A stretch of DNA of 64,000 nt, from NCBI GenBank assembly GCA_049799955.1, contig JBARIW010000142.1, positions 29,944-93,943 on the forward strand, in the 5' to 3' direction. This stretch comes from JBGTFE01 sp049799955 (GTDB taxonomy: Bacteria; Acidobacteriota; Blastocatellia; Pyrinomonadales; Pyrinomonadaceae). Shown piece after piece: positions 50,288-58,961 of this stretch. The number at the start of each line of letters is the position of its first letter. Position 1 is the first letter of the stretch. Under the pieces are notes generated by a model. That model searched no databases, was not told the origin of the DNA, and worked only from the letters and a program-made list of their open reading frames with translations. Position numbers and translations under genes: made by a program.

Positions 50288-50336
50288 AATAGATATTGTA
50301 TCAGATATGAAACACTGTTTCAAAGATAAGTGCGGG

Positions 50337-50945
50337 TTATTTGCGGACAATAAAAAGAAATCTCTGTTCGGACAAAGGCATCAGTTTTTCTTCAAACTTC
50401 ACGTCCTCTTTTTGCAGCTCATCGCGCAGGGAATTTCCGCCGAAAAAGAGCCGGGCACTTCCGTCAGACCATTTTAGAAGCCTGGGTAGTTTTTGCGTAA
50501 ATTTATCGAGCGCGCGGCATAAAACGTAGGAAACATCGGGCTTTTTGAGTTCTTCAAACTGGCGGCTGAGAATCTTCGCGCGGTTTTCCAGCCTGCATTT
50601 TGCCAAAGCTTCGCGCAGAAATTCCGCTTTTTTTAATTTCGATTCAATCAAAAATCCGCGCAAATCCGACCGCACAATCAGGCAGGGAATCGAAGGCAAG
50701 CCCGCGCCCGTTCCGACATCGGCAAATTTTGCGTTTCGCGGCAGAAATTCAAGCAAAGTTAAAGATTCCAAAATATGCCGTGTGGCAAATTCTTCCGCCG
50801 AAGACGGCGCGACCAGATGAAGAATTTCATTGTGTTCCAAGATTAGCTCATAATAATCGGCGAGCGCGAAAATTTTGTCTTCCGCGAGATTTAAGCCAAA
50901 AACATTTTGGTTTTTTTTAATTGTTTCTACAAATTCAGCGAGCAT
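50337..50945 (-). CDS. rsmG: 16S rRNA (guanine527-N7)-methyltransferase RsmG
   Basis: 202 residues. SAM-dependent methyltransferase that modifies G527 of 16S rRNA (loss gives low-level streptomycin resistance in other bacteria). SAM-binding motif KFADVGTGAGLPSIPCLIVR and the family N-terminal helix pair are present (YELILEHNEILHLVAPSSAE), plus FLIESKLKKAEFLREALAK and SYVLCRALDKFTQKLP. Normal length. ATG 50945. Confidence 0.95.
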   Translation of the reverse strand: MLAEFVETIKKNQNVFGLNLAEDKIFALADYYELILEHNEILHLVAPSSAEEFATRHILESLTLLEFLPRNAKFADVGTGAGLPSIPCLIVRSDLRGFLIESKLKKAEFLREALAKCRLENRAKILSRQFEELKKPDVSYVLCRALDKFTQKLPRLLKWSDGSARLFFGGNSLRDELQKEDVKFEEKLMPLSEQRFLFIVRK

Positions 50946-51262
50946 AGTTAAGAATTTTCCCGTAAAGGCGCAAAGAATGCAAAGAAAAAGGGCGAAGAAA
51001 ATAATCCTTCATCCTTTATCTTTTCTCCCGGACGCAGGGGCTGGTTTTTCCTTCTGAAATATTTTGTTCCTGTTTTTAGATTAATGTCGCGTTAATAATT
51101 AGCCGGTTTATTCAGAGCAACGTAATACAATTTCAGGATTAAAGAATTTTCGCGGAGCGGCTGGTTTTGTTTTTCCAATTGCCGATTCTCTGAACTGAAG
51201 ACCGGTGCTTTTTTAGCACACGTTACAGCCGGATTAATAAATAAAATGGAAGGTGTAAATTA
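50946..51262. other. Divergent intergenic region (317 bp)
   Basis: Near 50950-50980 there is a single degenerate arm of the GCGCAAAG octamer family. Between 51050 and 51260 several short TTAGCCGG/GAGCGGCTGG/ACAGCCGG-like segments may form a structured leader before the small ORF at 51263, but I cannot assign them to a known RNA family. Confidence 0.35.
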
Positions 51263-51412
51263 ATGTATCTCTTAACGGACTCGGAGGAAAATGACTGGAC
51301 GGTTACAGCAAAAGAAACAAACATCCTTGACGAGCTTAAATCAATAATGTTTGAAATCACTGAAGATGAAAACTCGATTGTTCAAATATTTGACACAGGT
51401 GAACAGAAGTAA
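51263..51412 (+). CDS. Small acidic protein, 49 residues
   Basis: Not long enough for automatic calling but well formed: GGAAGGTG ribosome site about 8 bases before the ATG, 49 codons, TAA at 51410. The product is acidic and helical (DSEENDWTVTAKETNILDEL, then KSIMFEITEDENSIVQIF). No homology recognised. Two hairpins follow it. Confidence 0.5.
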   Translation: MYLLTDSEENDWTVTAKETNILDELKSIMFEITEDENSIVQIFDTGEQK

Positions 51413-51484
51413 CGAAATATTCATTATCGATTTTGCAGCTTCCCGACCGGAATCAATGTCGGGCAAAGCACAGGATATGCAGAA

Positions 51485-51516
51485 ACGGCTGGCAACAGAG
51501 AGCTTTTGCCAGCCGT
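51485..51516 (+). other. Hairpin downstream of the 49-residue ORF
   Basis: 10-bp perfect stem (ACGGCTGGCA/TGCCAGCCGT, 51485-51494 and 51507-51516) with a 12-base loop; no T-run, so a structured RNA end or operator rather than a classical terminator. Confidence 0.55.
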
Positions 51517-51532
51517 CCAAGATTATAGATTA

Positions 51533-51554
51533 TCTGAAATTTTTAAATTTCAGA
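51533..51554. terminator. Perfect 22-bp palindrome at convergent gene ends
   Basis: A 10-bp stem (TCTGAAATTT/AAATTTCAGA) with a 2-base loop, AT-rich, immediately before the stop of the minus-strand Cys-containing protein gene (51560). Could terminate both converging transcripts. Confidence 0.5.
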
Positions 51555-51559
51555 CAGGT

Positions 51560-51958
51560 CTAAGATTGATTTCCGATAGTTTCCCAATTTTTGAGTTTAA
51601 GCGCTTTAGCGAGAATTTCGTTGTCGTCCTTTGCAGTTACCGCATTTGCGGGAATGTCTTCGTCGTGATTTACCCACGCAAGCAAAAGCCCCATATTCGT
51701 AACCAGAAAAGAAAGCTTACGACCATCCGAATCAGCGGGAATTTCAGATAGAATCTGTTTGATTTTCTGCGTAGCCTCAATCAAAGTATCGTCGTGGATT
51801 CCTGAGGATTCGGCTTCCAGCAAATCACCCGCCAGGCAAGTGCCGCTTCCCGAAAGACATGAAACCTGTCCGTTTGACCCGCCGACGGCAAAGTCGCAGC
51901 TAGCGCCCGTACACACCTGATGCAGGGACAGATTGGTTGAACCGTGTTTATTTTCCAT
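51560..51958 (-). CDS. Small Cys-containing protein of unknown function
   Basis: 132 residues, no signal peptide. Four Cys cluster in the N-terminal third (Cys16, 21, 34, 41) among Gly/Ser (CTGASCDF, SCLSGSGTC), followed by a helical domain (EATQKIKQILSEIPADSDGR, LSFLVTNMGLLLAWVNH). An AGGAG-like site precedes the ATG. The N-terminus could bind metal or be a modified peptide; without maturation genes nearby that stays speculative. It follows the kinase gene on the same strand at 134 bp. Confidence 0.6.
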   Translation of the reverse strand: MENKHGSTNLSLHQVCTGASCDFAVGGSNGQVSCLSGSGTCLAGDLLEAESSGIHDDTLIEATQKIKQILSEIPADSDGRKLSFLVTNMGLLLAWVNHDEDIPANAVTAKDDNEILAKALKLKNWETIGNQS

Positions 51959-52091
51959 TAATTATTCTCCTTTTTGTTTAGTAGTTAAAAACCTCTTAAT
52001 TTAGTCAAATTTAAAATGCTTATTCGGGAAGTTTTAAATCGAGCATCTCTTATCGCGCTTCGGTAATCAGGTTAAAAATTGATTTCAGATG

Positions 52092-55025
52092 TCATTTGAA
52101 ATTGTCAATTAAAATAACATCGGAGCTTTCATGACCGCGCGCCAAAGCAAAATTCTTACCGCTGATTGCCGAATCAAATCGAAAAATTCTTTCGGATTTG
52201 AAATCGGTTAACTGCGTCGGCGGGGTATTATTCAAAGACTGGCTCCATAAATTATAAGCCTGATTGCGATTGTCAACGTAAATCAACCCGCGCCCGTCCG
52301 CCGTCCAGCGAAAAAGCGGCGATTTGACGACGAGAGGCAAATCGAATACGCGGGACGGCTGACCGCCGGAGAAAGGGATTACGGCTATCTTGATTTGAGA
52401 ATCCGTCGCCGCCTGATAATAACAGGCAAAAAATTCTCCGTCGGGCGATATTACCGGTTTTCCCGAGTAAACATCAGTTAGCTGAAGCGGCGCGCCGCCT
52501 TCAATATTTACTTTCCAGACAGTTGTTTTATTATCGGTGTTCGAAAACTGGTAAATAATCCATTTTCCGTCCGGCGAAAAGACCGGTAAGGCGGCTATGC
52601 CCGGATTGTCAGTTAATTGCTTCGGATTACCGCCGTCTAAGTCCATTCTCCAAATACTCGAACTTCCCGAACGGTCGGAAACAAAAACGACGTAGCGATT
52701 GTCCGGTGAAACGACCGGAGAAAAATTAGACCGCGCGTTAAATGTCAGTTGGCGCTTGCCGCTGCCGTCCGGATTTGTAATCCATAAATCCAGAGTTCCC
52801 GTAATTTTTGCGGTATAAACAATTTTGCCTTCAGGCGTTAATGCGATGCCGGACATACCTTCGTCTTTATCTTTATCAAAACTAATCTGCCGGGTGAGGC
52901 GTTCGTCTTGCCCTGACGTGCTCCAAATATTTGATAGACGCTCGTATTGTATGCTGACAATCGTTTTGCCGTCGGCTGTTAAACTCGCTCCTAAATAACT
53001 GTTTAAGTCATTTGTTATCCGTTTTACCTTGCCTTCGGGATAAGCAATCAGCCAGAGCTGCGACAGCTTTGTTTCGAGGTCGCGCCCGCTGAGAATCAAG
53101 CCGCTTGAGTCCGGCAGCCATGCTATCCCGTTCACTCGCAGCCACGGCGGGGAATCGATTGGTTTTTCAGTCCCGTCTTCGACTGATACTTCAACCAGAT
53201 AAGTATTGTTATCAGCCGACGAAAAAACGCTGCCGGCGATTGTTTTTCCGTCAGGCGACCACGCTATCAAATTCCATCTTTTTCCTTCGCCGGCGATTGC
53301 CAGAGGCTGTGCGCTGCTGCCGTCGGTATTGGCAATTATCAGGTGCTGCTCATCGCGCACGACCGCCATACGCTCACCGTCCGGCGAAAAGGTAACGGGT
53401 CTTTCAACGTTATCGATTAATTTTCGCGCCTCGCCGCCCAGAACCGGAACACGATAAAGCGCCGTCGAGCTTTTTTTCTCGATAATCGAGTAATAAACAT
53501 AATTGCCGTCGCGAGAAAAAGCCAGTCCTCCGTAATCGACCTTTGCGGGCGGAACAATCTGTATGTTGCCGGACGTTGCAATATGTCTTACCCAGAGACT
53601 TTGCTCTCCTCCTGCTTCCTGAACCACATAAATCGTATATTTGCCGTCCGGCGAAATTGCAACCTGCTCTCCGAGAATATTTCCCGAATAAGTCAGTTTT
53701 TCAAATCGCATCGACTCGAAAGATACTTTTTGCAGGGACGCAGTTATCAGATAATAAAAGCTTCCGGCAGAAATACTCAGAATCAAAGCGGCGACCAACA
53801 TTAACAAAGCCGTATTTTTAACGCGAGGCTTGCTTTCAATAAATCGATTTGTATCGGATTGCTTTATGTTTGTAGGATGCCCGGCAGGGGCGTTATCCGT
53901 TATCGCCGTATAGTTGAAGCCGTGCGTGGCGGGATTCCACGCACCGGTTTCGACACCCGCTTTCTGCTGCAAAACTTTCAGGTCAGACAGTAAATCTTTG
54001 GCATTGTGATAACGAGCTTCACGGTTTTTCTGTAAAGCTTTTTCGATTATGCCATTTAATTCGGCGGGCGCATTTGTATCTAATGCCTGAGGTTCGCTTT
54101 TGAGAATCGATGCGATAATGTCGCTGGTCGTTTCGCCTGCGAAGGGTTTGAACCCCGCGACCATTTCATATAAACAAACACCCAAACTCCAAATGTCCGT
54201 TCCCGCGTCCGTTGCTTTGCCGCGAGCCTGCTCCGGCGACATATAAGCGGCTGTTCCCATAATCAGCCCGGGAATCGTATTGACCTGGTCGGACGGAATA
54301 AGTTCTCCGTTCAAAGTTTCCTGATTTTTTCCGATGAGTTTTGCCAGACCGAAATCTAAAACTTTTACCAGACCGTCATCGCGGAGCATTATATTTTCCG
54401 GTTTGACATCACGGTGAACGATGTTTGCTTCGTGAGCGGCATTTAGAGCCGACGCCGTCTGCACGGCAATATCGAGAATTTCCCGTAAACTCAATGTTTT
54501 CCGCTTTTGTTTCTGCCGCAAAGTTTCGCCCCGGATATATTCGGTAGCGATAAAATGCAGGTCTTCGAACTGCCCGATTTCGTAAATCGTGAGTATGTTC
54601 GGATGATTGAGCGCGGAAGCGGACTTTGCCTCCTGAACAAAGCGGCGAATGCCTTCGCTGTCGTTTGAAAAAGCGGATGACAGAATTTTCAAAGCGACAA
54701 GTCTTTCCAATTCTATGTCTTCCGCCAGAAAAACTCTGCCCATCCCGCCCGAGCCAAGCTCGGACTGGATTTTATAACGACCGACACGCGCTCCGAATTT
54801 TAATTTTTCGTCGTTTTCGACTATAAATTCAGCCAATTCGCCGATTGCCGCCCGTTCAAAAAAACTGTCCTCTTCTTCAAATGAATCCAAAAGCCCGCGC
54901 ACCTCGTCGCTCAAACTTTCGTCTCCCCGGCAGGCTCCGTTCAAAAACTGCTCACGCTCCGGCAAAGGGCATTCGAGAGCCGCCTGAAAAATATTCTTTA
55001 CTTGTTCTCTTCTATTTTCCTTCAA
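52092..55025 (-). CDS. Ser/Thr protein kinase with PD40/TolB-like beta-propeller
   Basis: 977 residues. TTG start overlapping the sigma gene by 14 bases. Kinase domain about 80-365: glycine loop GSGGMGRVFLAED, HRDVKPEN near 205, DFGLAK near 225, GTAAYMSPEQARG near 257. A single membrane span near 405-427 (LLMLVAALILSISAGSFYYL) puts the C-terminal part outside the cytoplasm. There about ten PD40/WD40-type blades repeat SPDGKYTIY/SRDGNYVYYS/SPDGERMAVV (about 440-970). This is the common acidobacterial membrane kinase layout with an ECF sigma factor just upstream. It probably senses an external ligand through the propeller. Confidence 0.95.
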   Translation of the reverse strand: MKENRREQVKNIFQAALECPLPEREQFLNGACRGDESLSDEVRGLLDSFEEEDSFFERAAIGELAEFIVENDEKLKFGARVGRYKIQSELGSGGMGRVFLAEDIELERLVALKILSSAFSNDSEGIRRFVQEAKSASALNHPNILTIYEIGQFEDLHFIATEYIRGETLRQKQKRKTLSLREILDIAVQTASALNAAHEANIVHRDVKPENIMLRDDGLVKVLDFGLAKLIGKNQETLNGELIPSDQVNTIPGLIMGTAAYMSPEQARGKATDAGTDIWSLGVCLYEMVAGFKPFAGETTSDIIASILKSEPQALDTNAPAELNGIIEKALQKNREARYHNAKDLLSDLKVLQQKAGVETGAWNPATHGFNYTAITDNAPAGHPTNIKQSDTNRFIESKPRVKNTALLMLVAALILSISAGSFYYLITASLQKVSFESMRFEKLTYSGNILGEQVAISPDGKYTIYVVQEAGGEQSLWVRHIATSGNIQIVPPAKVDYGGLAFSRDGNYVYYSIIEKKSSTALYRVPVLGGEARKLIDNVERPVTFSPDGERMAVVRDEQHLIIANTDGSSAQPLAIAGEGKRWNLIAWSPDGKTIAGSVFSSADNNTYLVEVSVEDGTEKPIDSPPWLRVNGIAWLPDSSGLILSGRDLETKLSQLWLIAYPEGKVKRITNDLNSYLGASLTADGKTIVSIQYERLSNIWSTSGQDERLTRQISFDKDKDEGMSGIALTPEGKIVYTAKITGTLDLWITNPDGSGKRQLTFNARSNFSPVVSPDNRYVVFVSDRSGSSSIWRMDLDGGNPKQLTDNPGIAALPVFSPDGKWIIYQFSNTDNKTTVWKVNIEGGAPLQLTDVYSGKPVISPDGEFFACYYQAATDSQIKIAVIPFSGGQPSRVFDLPLVVKSPLFRWTADGRGLIYVDNRNQAYNLWSQSLNNTPPTQLTDFKSERIFRFDSAISGKNFALARGHESSDVILIDNFK

Positions 55026-55623
55026 GATTTTTCTTCGGGTTCATTTCTCGTCTCAGCCAGGCTTTTGCTGCATTCCAGTCGCGTTTGACGGTCATCGTCG
55101 AAATACCCAGAACTTCCGCTGTTTCTTCGATAGTCAAGCCGCTGAAATATCGAAGCTCGACGATACGGGCTTCCTGTTCATCTTCTGCGGCGAGCTTATG
55201 CAAAGCTTCGTCAAGCGCAATTAAATCAATCTTTGTCGCTTCGTTTGCTGCTTCCAGCTTTACCGATAATATTTCTTCAAGCGGTAAATCCGAATCTTTT
55301 CCGCCGCGTTTGGCGCGATATTTGGTTTTTGCGTAGTCAACCAAAATGCGCCGCATCATATTTGCCGCCATGCCAAAAAAATGCGCGCGATTCTGCCATC
55401 GCATATCTTTTTGTTCGACTAATCTAAGGTATGCTTCATTTATTAAAGCGGTTGTTTGAAGCGTGTGATTTGCGCGCTCGCTGCGCAGATAGCGATGCGC
55501 CTGCATATGCAGTTCTTTATAAACAAGCGGAACAAGAGTATCTAACACTTCACGATTGTCATCGTTCAAGGTGTTTAGTATTTTCGTTATTTCTTCAGAT
55601 GTAGTATTTATGGGAAACATCAC
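55012..55623 (-). CDS. ECF sigma factor (kinase-associated type)
   Basis: 203 residues. Sigma-70 family region 2 (VYKELHMQAHRYLRSERAN, INEAYLRLVEQKDMRWQNRA) and region 4 HTH (LRYFSGLTIEETAEVLGIST). The TIGR02999-like pattern LVDYAKTKYRAKRGG is typical of acidobacterial/planctomycete sigma factors upstream of kinase genes. The 14-base overlap with the kinase suggests coupled translation and common control, with the sigma factor perhaps regulated by phosphorylation. Confidence 0.94.
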   Translation of the reverse strand: MMFPINTTSEEITKILNTLNDDNREVLDTLVPLVYKELHMQAHRYLRSERANHTLQTTALINEAYLRLVEQKDMRWQNRAHFFGMAANMMRRILVDYAKTKYRAKRGGKDSDLPLEEILSVKLEAANEATKIDLIALDEALHKLAAEDEQEARIVELRYFSGLTIEETAEVLGISTMTVKRDWNAAKAWLRREMNPKKNLEGK

Positions 55624-55921
55624 AAACTAGCTATTTTTAAGATTTTATTTTCTGCAATTTAGCTTAATGCCAGATATAAGATAAGTCAACAAAATATATA
55701 TGCCTGATAAATTGTTCGAACGCGCGTCAAAAACAATACGCGTAAAACACGGTGTTTTTGTGCAAAGCCTTCCGACATTTTAACAACTTTTTTCCAAAAA
55801 ACCGGCACAAAATGATACAAAACAATAAATAGACGCTTTTTGAATAATTTCCTCAAAGCGCCTGTTTATCGTGATTATATTATATTTATTGACTTAAAAT
55901 AAAATGGAAGAAAAAATGTTA
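55624..55921. other. Intergenic region between tRNA-Leu and sigma gene
   Basis: 298 bp, AT-rich. A 9-bp stem (AGACGCTTT/AAAGCGCCT) at about 55832-55864 could terminate the minus-strand tRNA transcript (U-rich on that strand). It must also hold the sigma gene promoter; I see no reliable hexamers. Confidence 0.4.
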
Positions 55922-56008
55922 TGGTGCGGACGAATGGAATCGAACCATCACGGGCTTAAGCCCACAGGCTTCTGAGACCTGCGCGTCTACCAGTTCCGCC
56001 ACGTCCGC
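55922..56008 (-). tRNA. tRNA-Leu (CAG)
   Basis: 87 bases with encoded CCA. Acceptor stem GCGGACG/CGTCCGC, discriminator A, D-loop TGGTAGACGC, anticodon stem closed by a T-G pair around loop CTCAGAA (anticodon CAG), a long class-II variable arm (GGGCTTAAGCCC) and T-loop GGTTCGATTCC. The variable arm confirms leucine. Confidence 0.96.
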
Positions 56009-56087
56009 GCGAATTTCGATAATACGAATTTAAACGGAAAAGTGCAAGAAGCAGGCAGATTTTTGCAGATTTGTTATATTTGAAGTA

Positions 56088-56789
56088 ATGCGAGAGGCGA
56101 AGACGGAAAATTATTTGCGCGAGAATCTGGCGAAAGTTCGGCAGAAAATAGAAAAAGCAGCGGAAAAAGCCGGACGAAGCGCGGATGAAATAAAATTAAT
56201 CGCCGTCAGCAAGATGCATCCGAGCCAAATTATAAAGGAAGCGATTGCGGCGGGCGCGGGCGTTTTCGGTGAAAATAAAGTGCAGGAAGCCGAAGAAAAA
56301 ATCCCGAAAATCGGGCGCGGCGCGGCGGAATGGCATCTTATCGGGCATTTGCAGTCGAATAAAGCGCGGAAAGCGGTCAGGCTTTTTGACATGATACACA
56401 CGCTTGATTCGGTCGAACTTGCCGAGCGGCTTGAGCGTATTTGTATTGACGAAAAACGCGAAAATCTTTCGGTTTTGATTCAGGTAGATTTAGCCGGAGA
56501 AGAAACGAAATCGGGAATTCCCGAAAAAGATTTGCCGGATTTGGTCGAGTTTTTGCGGAGCTGCAAATGTCTGAAGCTCGCGGGTTTTATGATTTTGCCG
56601 CCGTTTTTTGAAGACGCGGAAAAGACGCGTCCTTTTTTCGGTCGTCTCCGCGAGATTCGTGATGAAATTTTGCCTTCGGGCGAGCTTTCGATGGGAATGA
56701 GCCATGATTTTGAAGTTGCGATTGAAGAAGGCGCAACGCTTGTGCGCGTCGGAACGGCGATTTTCGGCGAAAGAGAATACAACACTTAA
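56088..56789 (+). CDS. YggS/PLPBP pyridoxal-phosphate homeostasis protein
   Basis: 233 residues. PLP-binding Lys in IKLIAVSKMHPS near residue 43; GVFGENKVQEAEEKI, WHLIGHLQSNKARKA, SVLIQVDLAGEETKSGIPE and the phosphate loop SMGMSHDFEVAIEEGATLVR (R in VRVGTAIFG). Alanine-racemase-like fold, no known catalytic activity. It heads the usual yggS-yggT-yggU block. Confidence 0.95.
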   Translation: MREAKTENYLRENLAKVRQKIEKAAEKAGRSADEIKLIAVSKMHPSQIIKEAIAAGAGVFGENKVQEAEEKIPKIGRGAAEWHLIGHLQSNKARKAVRLFDMIHTLDSVELAERLERICIDEKRENLSVLIQVDLAGEETKSGIPEKDLPDLVEFLRSCKCLKLAGFMILPPFFEDAEKTRPFFGRLREIRDEILPSGELSMGMSHDFEVAIEEGATLVRVGTAIFGEREYNT

Positions 56790-56792
56790 CTT

Positions 56793-57386
56793 ATGCTTTT
56801 ACCAACAGTTTATCCGATTATCAGCATGATTTTTATCGTCGCGCTTTTAATTTTTGTCGCGCTTTTGATTTTGCGTCTGATTTTTAATTATTCCGACCCG
56901 AATCCGTTCGGAAAAGTCGGCAGATTTTCCTATCAGCTCAAAAAACGAACCGATAAATTCGTCTATCCGGCGGCGCGTCTGCTGGCGAATTTTCGGATTG
57001 ATACGCGGCTCGCGCCGGTTGTTACCATTTTAATTTCGGTTGTTTTGGTTTTCTTCGCGCTGAATATCATCTGGAATACGCTGTTTATTATTGACGGTCT
57101 GGCGGCGGGCGCGCTGACCGGAAATGTAAAGATGATAATCGGATTTATTCTTTACGCGATTCTGAGCATTTTGATTTTGTTTATTTTTATACGTTTTATT
57201 GCGTCGTGGTTTGTCTTTACGCGCAACACTTTTCTCGGTTTCGTTCAGCGCGTAACCAACCCGATTTTGCTTCCGGTTCAGCGCCTGATTCCGCCAATCG
57301 GGATGTTTGATATTTCGGCAATGATTGTTTTGATTGGCATCCAACTGCTGCAAGGCTTGGTTTTGCGGATGTTTGTTTATTCTTGA
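56793..57386 (+). CDS. YggT family membrane protein
   Basis: 197 residues with about five membrane spans (IISMIFIVALLIFVALLILR, VTILISVVLVFFALNIIWNT, MIIGFILYAILSILILFIFI, FDISAMIVLIGIQLLQGLVL). The YggT core ends near FVQRVTNPILLPVQRLIPPI. Three bases separate it from yggS, and its stop overlaps the next gene's TTG (TTGA). Confidence 0.9.
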   Translation: MLLPTVYPIISMIFIVALLIFVALLILRLIFNYSDPNPFGKVGRFSYQLKKRTDKFVYPAARLLANFRIDTRLAPVVTILISVVLVFFALNIIWNTLFIIDGLAAGALTGNVKMIIGFILYAILSILILFIFIRFIASWFVFTRNTFLGFVQRVTNPILLPVQRLIPPIGMFDISAMIVLIGIQLLQGLVLRMFVYS

Positions 57387-57676
57387 TTAAATTTACGGAG
57401 AAAAATAACGCGCTTTATTTTACCGTCCGAGTCATTCCGCGCGCTTCGAAAAGCGAGATTGTCGGCGAATTGGGCGGCGCGTTGAAGGTGCGAATCGCTT
57501 CGCCGCCGGTTGACGGCGCGGCAAATGCGGAACTCGTAAAGCTTTTGGCGAAAACTTTTAACGTATCAAAAAGCGCGATAGTAATTCTTAGCGGGCAGAC
57601 TTCGAAAACGAAACAAGTGAAAATTCCGAACACGACGGGCGAAAAACTTTCGGCGATTTTGCAGGCGAAAAGTTAG
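57383..57676 (+). CDS. DUF167 (YggU) protein
   Basis: 97 residues from TTG overlapping the yggT stop by 4 bases. Family motifs: FTVRVIPRASKSEIVGELGG, LKVRIASPPVDGAANAELVK and ILSGQTSKTKQVKI. Soluble, function unknown. Third gene of the coupled yggS-yggT-yggU run. Confidence 0.9.
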   Translation: MIKFTEKNNALYFTVRVIPRASKSEIVGELGGALKVRIASPPVDGAANAELVKLLAKTFNVSKSAIVILSGQTSKTKQVKIPNTTGEKLSAILQAKS

Positions 57677-57731
57677 CGTGATATATTCAAACTTTTCAAT
57701 CTAAATCAATAAAGCAAAGGTAAACTCTACA

Positions 57732-58472
57732 ATGTCTGGACATTCTAAGTGGCACACAATTAAACACAAAAAAGGCGCTTTGGACGCAAAGCGCGGCAAG
57801 GTTTTTACGAAATTAATCAAGGAAATCACGGTTGCGGCGCGAACCGGCGGAAGCGGCGACGTTGACGCGAACGCGCGACTCAGAAAAGCCGTTACGGACG
57901 CGAAAGCGCAGAATATGCCGAACGACACGATTGACCGCGCCATCAAACGCGGGACGGGCGAGCTTGAGGGCGTAAATTACGACGAAATTACGTACGAAGG
58001 CTACGGCATCGGCGGCGTCGCCGTTCTGGTCGAAACGATGACCGACAATCGCAACCGGACGGTTGCCGAAATTCGTCATTTGTTCTCCAAAAACGGCGGA
58101 AATATGGGCGAAGCCGGTTCGGTTGCTTGGATGTTCGATAAAAAAGGCTATATCGTCGTCGATAAAGCCGCAAAAAGCGAAGATGAGCTTTTCGAAATCG
58201 TTACAGAAGCGGGCGCGGACGATATGCAGGATGAAGGCGACGTTTTTGAAATCTACACTTCGCCCGAAAACTACGAAGCGGTTGACGAAGCTATCAAAAA
58301 AGCCGGAATTGAGCCGCAAGCCTCGGAAATCTCGATGATTCCGCAAAATTACATCAAACTCGAAGGCGACGACGCGCGGAAAATGCTCAAACTTTACGAA
58401 GCGATTGACGATAACGACGATGTTCAAAAAGTTTACGCCAATTTTGATATTGACGAGAGCGAATACGCGTAA
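57732..58472 (+). CDS. yebC: YebC/PmpR family transcriptional regulator
   Basis: 246 residues. SGHSKWHTIKHKKGALDAKR at the N-terminus is the family hallmark, followed by NVSINDTIDRAIKRG-like helix NMPNDTIDRAIKRGTGELEG and EAGSVAWMFDKKGYIVVDK. Binds DNA (or relieves ribosome stalling, as shown for homologues). It precedes ruvC as in many genomes, but with a four-helix-bundle gene inserted between. The last codons run into a heptamer hairpin. Confidence 0.95.
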   Translation: MSGHSKWHTIKHKKGALDAKRGKVFTKLIKEITVAARTGGSGDVDANARLRKAVTDAKAQNMPNDTIDRAIKRGTGELEGVNYDEITYEGYGIGGVAVLVETMTDNRNRTVAEIRHLFSKNGGNMGEAGSVAWMFDKKGYIVVDKAAKSEDELFEIVTEAGADDMQDEGDVFEIYTSPENYEAVDEAIKKAGIEPQASEISMIPQNYIKLEGDDARKMLKLYEAIDDNDDVQKVYANFDIDESEYA

Positions 58473-58549
58473 TACGTGATACGTGATACGCAATACGCAA
58501 TACGTTGGAAGAAATAAGTAAAAAACGTATCACGTATCACGTATCACGT
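58464..58549. repeat. Heptamer hairpin, unit TACGTGA/TACGCAA
   Basis: Left arm 58464-58506 (TACGTGA, TACGCAA units) and right arm 58526-58549 (TATCACG units). It starts within the last codons of yebC; the stop codon TAA is itself part of a GTAATAC unit. The same family occurs at 44876 and, as a single arm, at 58929. Confidence 0.93.
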
Positions 58550-58558
58550 CCTAAAATT

Positions 58559-58915
58559 ATGAGAGATTTTCGTCAACTCAGAGTTTGGGAAGAAGCGCAC
58601 GGACTAACTCTAAGCATTTATAAGATAACGAAAAACTTTCCGAAAGAAGAACTTTTTGCCTTAACAAATCAGATGCGTCGGGCAAGTGCTTCAATTCCTA
58701 CAAATATTGCCGAAGGCTGTGGTCGAGAAACAAGTAAGGACTATGCGCATTTTTTGCAGATTGCGCTCGGCTCTTCGTTTGAACTCGATTATCAAATTTT
58801 ATTAGCAAAAGACTTAAAATATATTGACGAAAAAACATTTTTAGAGTTAAATGATAAAGTTGATAAAATCAAGAGGCAACTTTCTATTTTAATCAAAAAG
58901 GTCAGGGCTTCTTGA
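58559..58915 (+). CDS. Four-helix-bundle protein (S23/IVS type)
   Basis: 118 residues from ATG 58559; a longer frame would start in the repeat. Family motifs: FRQLRVWEEAHGLTLSIYKI, FALTNQMRRASASIPTNIAE, SSFELDYQILLAKDLKYI. Such proteins are found in intervening sequences of 23S rRNA and as small genomic inserts; function is unclear. It separates yebC from ruvC, and both flanks carry arms of the same heptamer family. Confidence 0.9.
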   Translation: MRDFRQLRVWEEAHGLTLSIYKITKNFPKEELFALTNQMRRASASIPTNIAEGCGRETSKDYAHFLQIALGSSFELDYQILLAKDLKYIDEKTFLELNDKVDKIKRQLSILIKKVRAS

Positions 58916-58928
58916 TTGACTGTTTTTA

Positions 58929-58958
58929 GCGTATTACGGGTTACGTATTACGTATTAC
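58929..58958. repeat. Single heptamer arm, unit GTATTAC
   Basis: Four GTATTAC/GTTACGT-type units without a local second arm. Its complement is the left arm of the hairpin at 58464, on the far side of the four-helix-bundle gene. It ends just before the ruvC ATG. Confidence 0.85.
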
Positions 58959-58961
58959 GAG

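Noticed and set aside
51351..51563. Plus-strand 70-codon ORF starting at TTG
   Set aside because: Overlaps the better 49-codon ORF out of frame and runs through both hairpins.
55700..55783. 27-codon plus-strand ORF before the tRNA
   Set aside because: Too short, no ribosome site, and no recognisable product.
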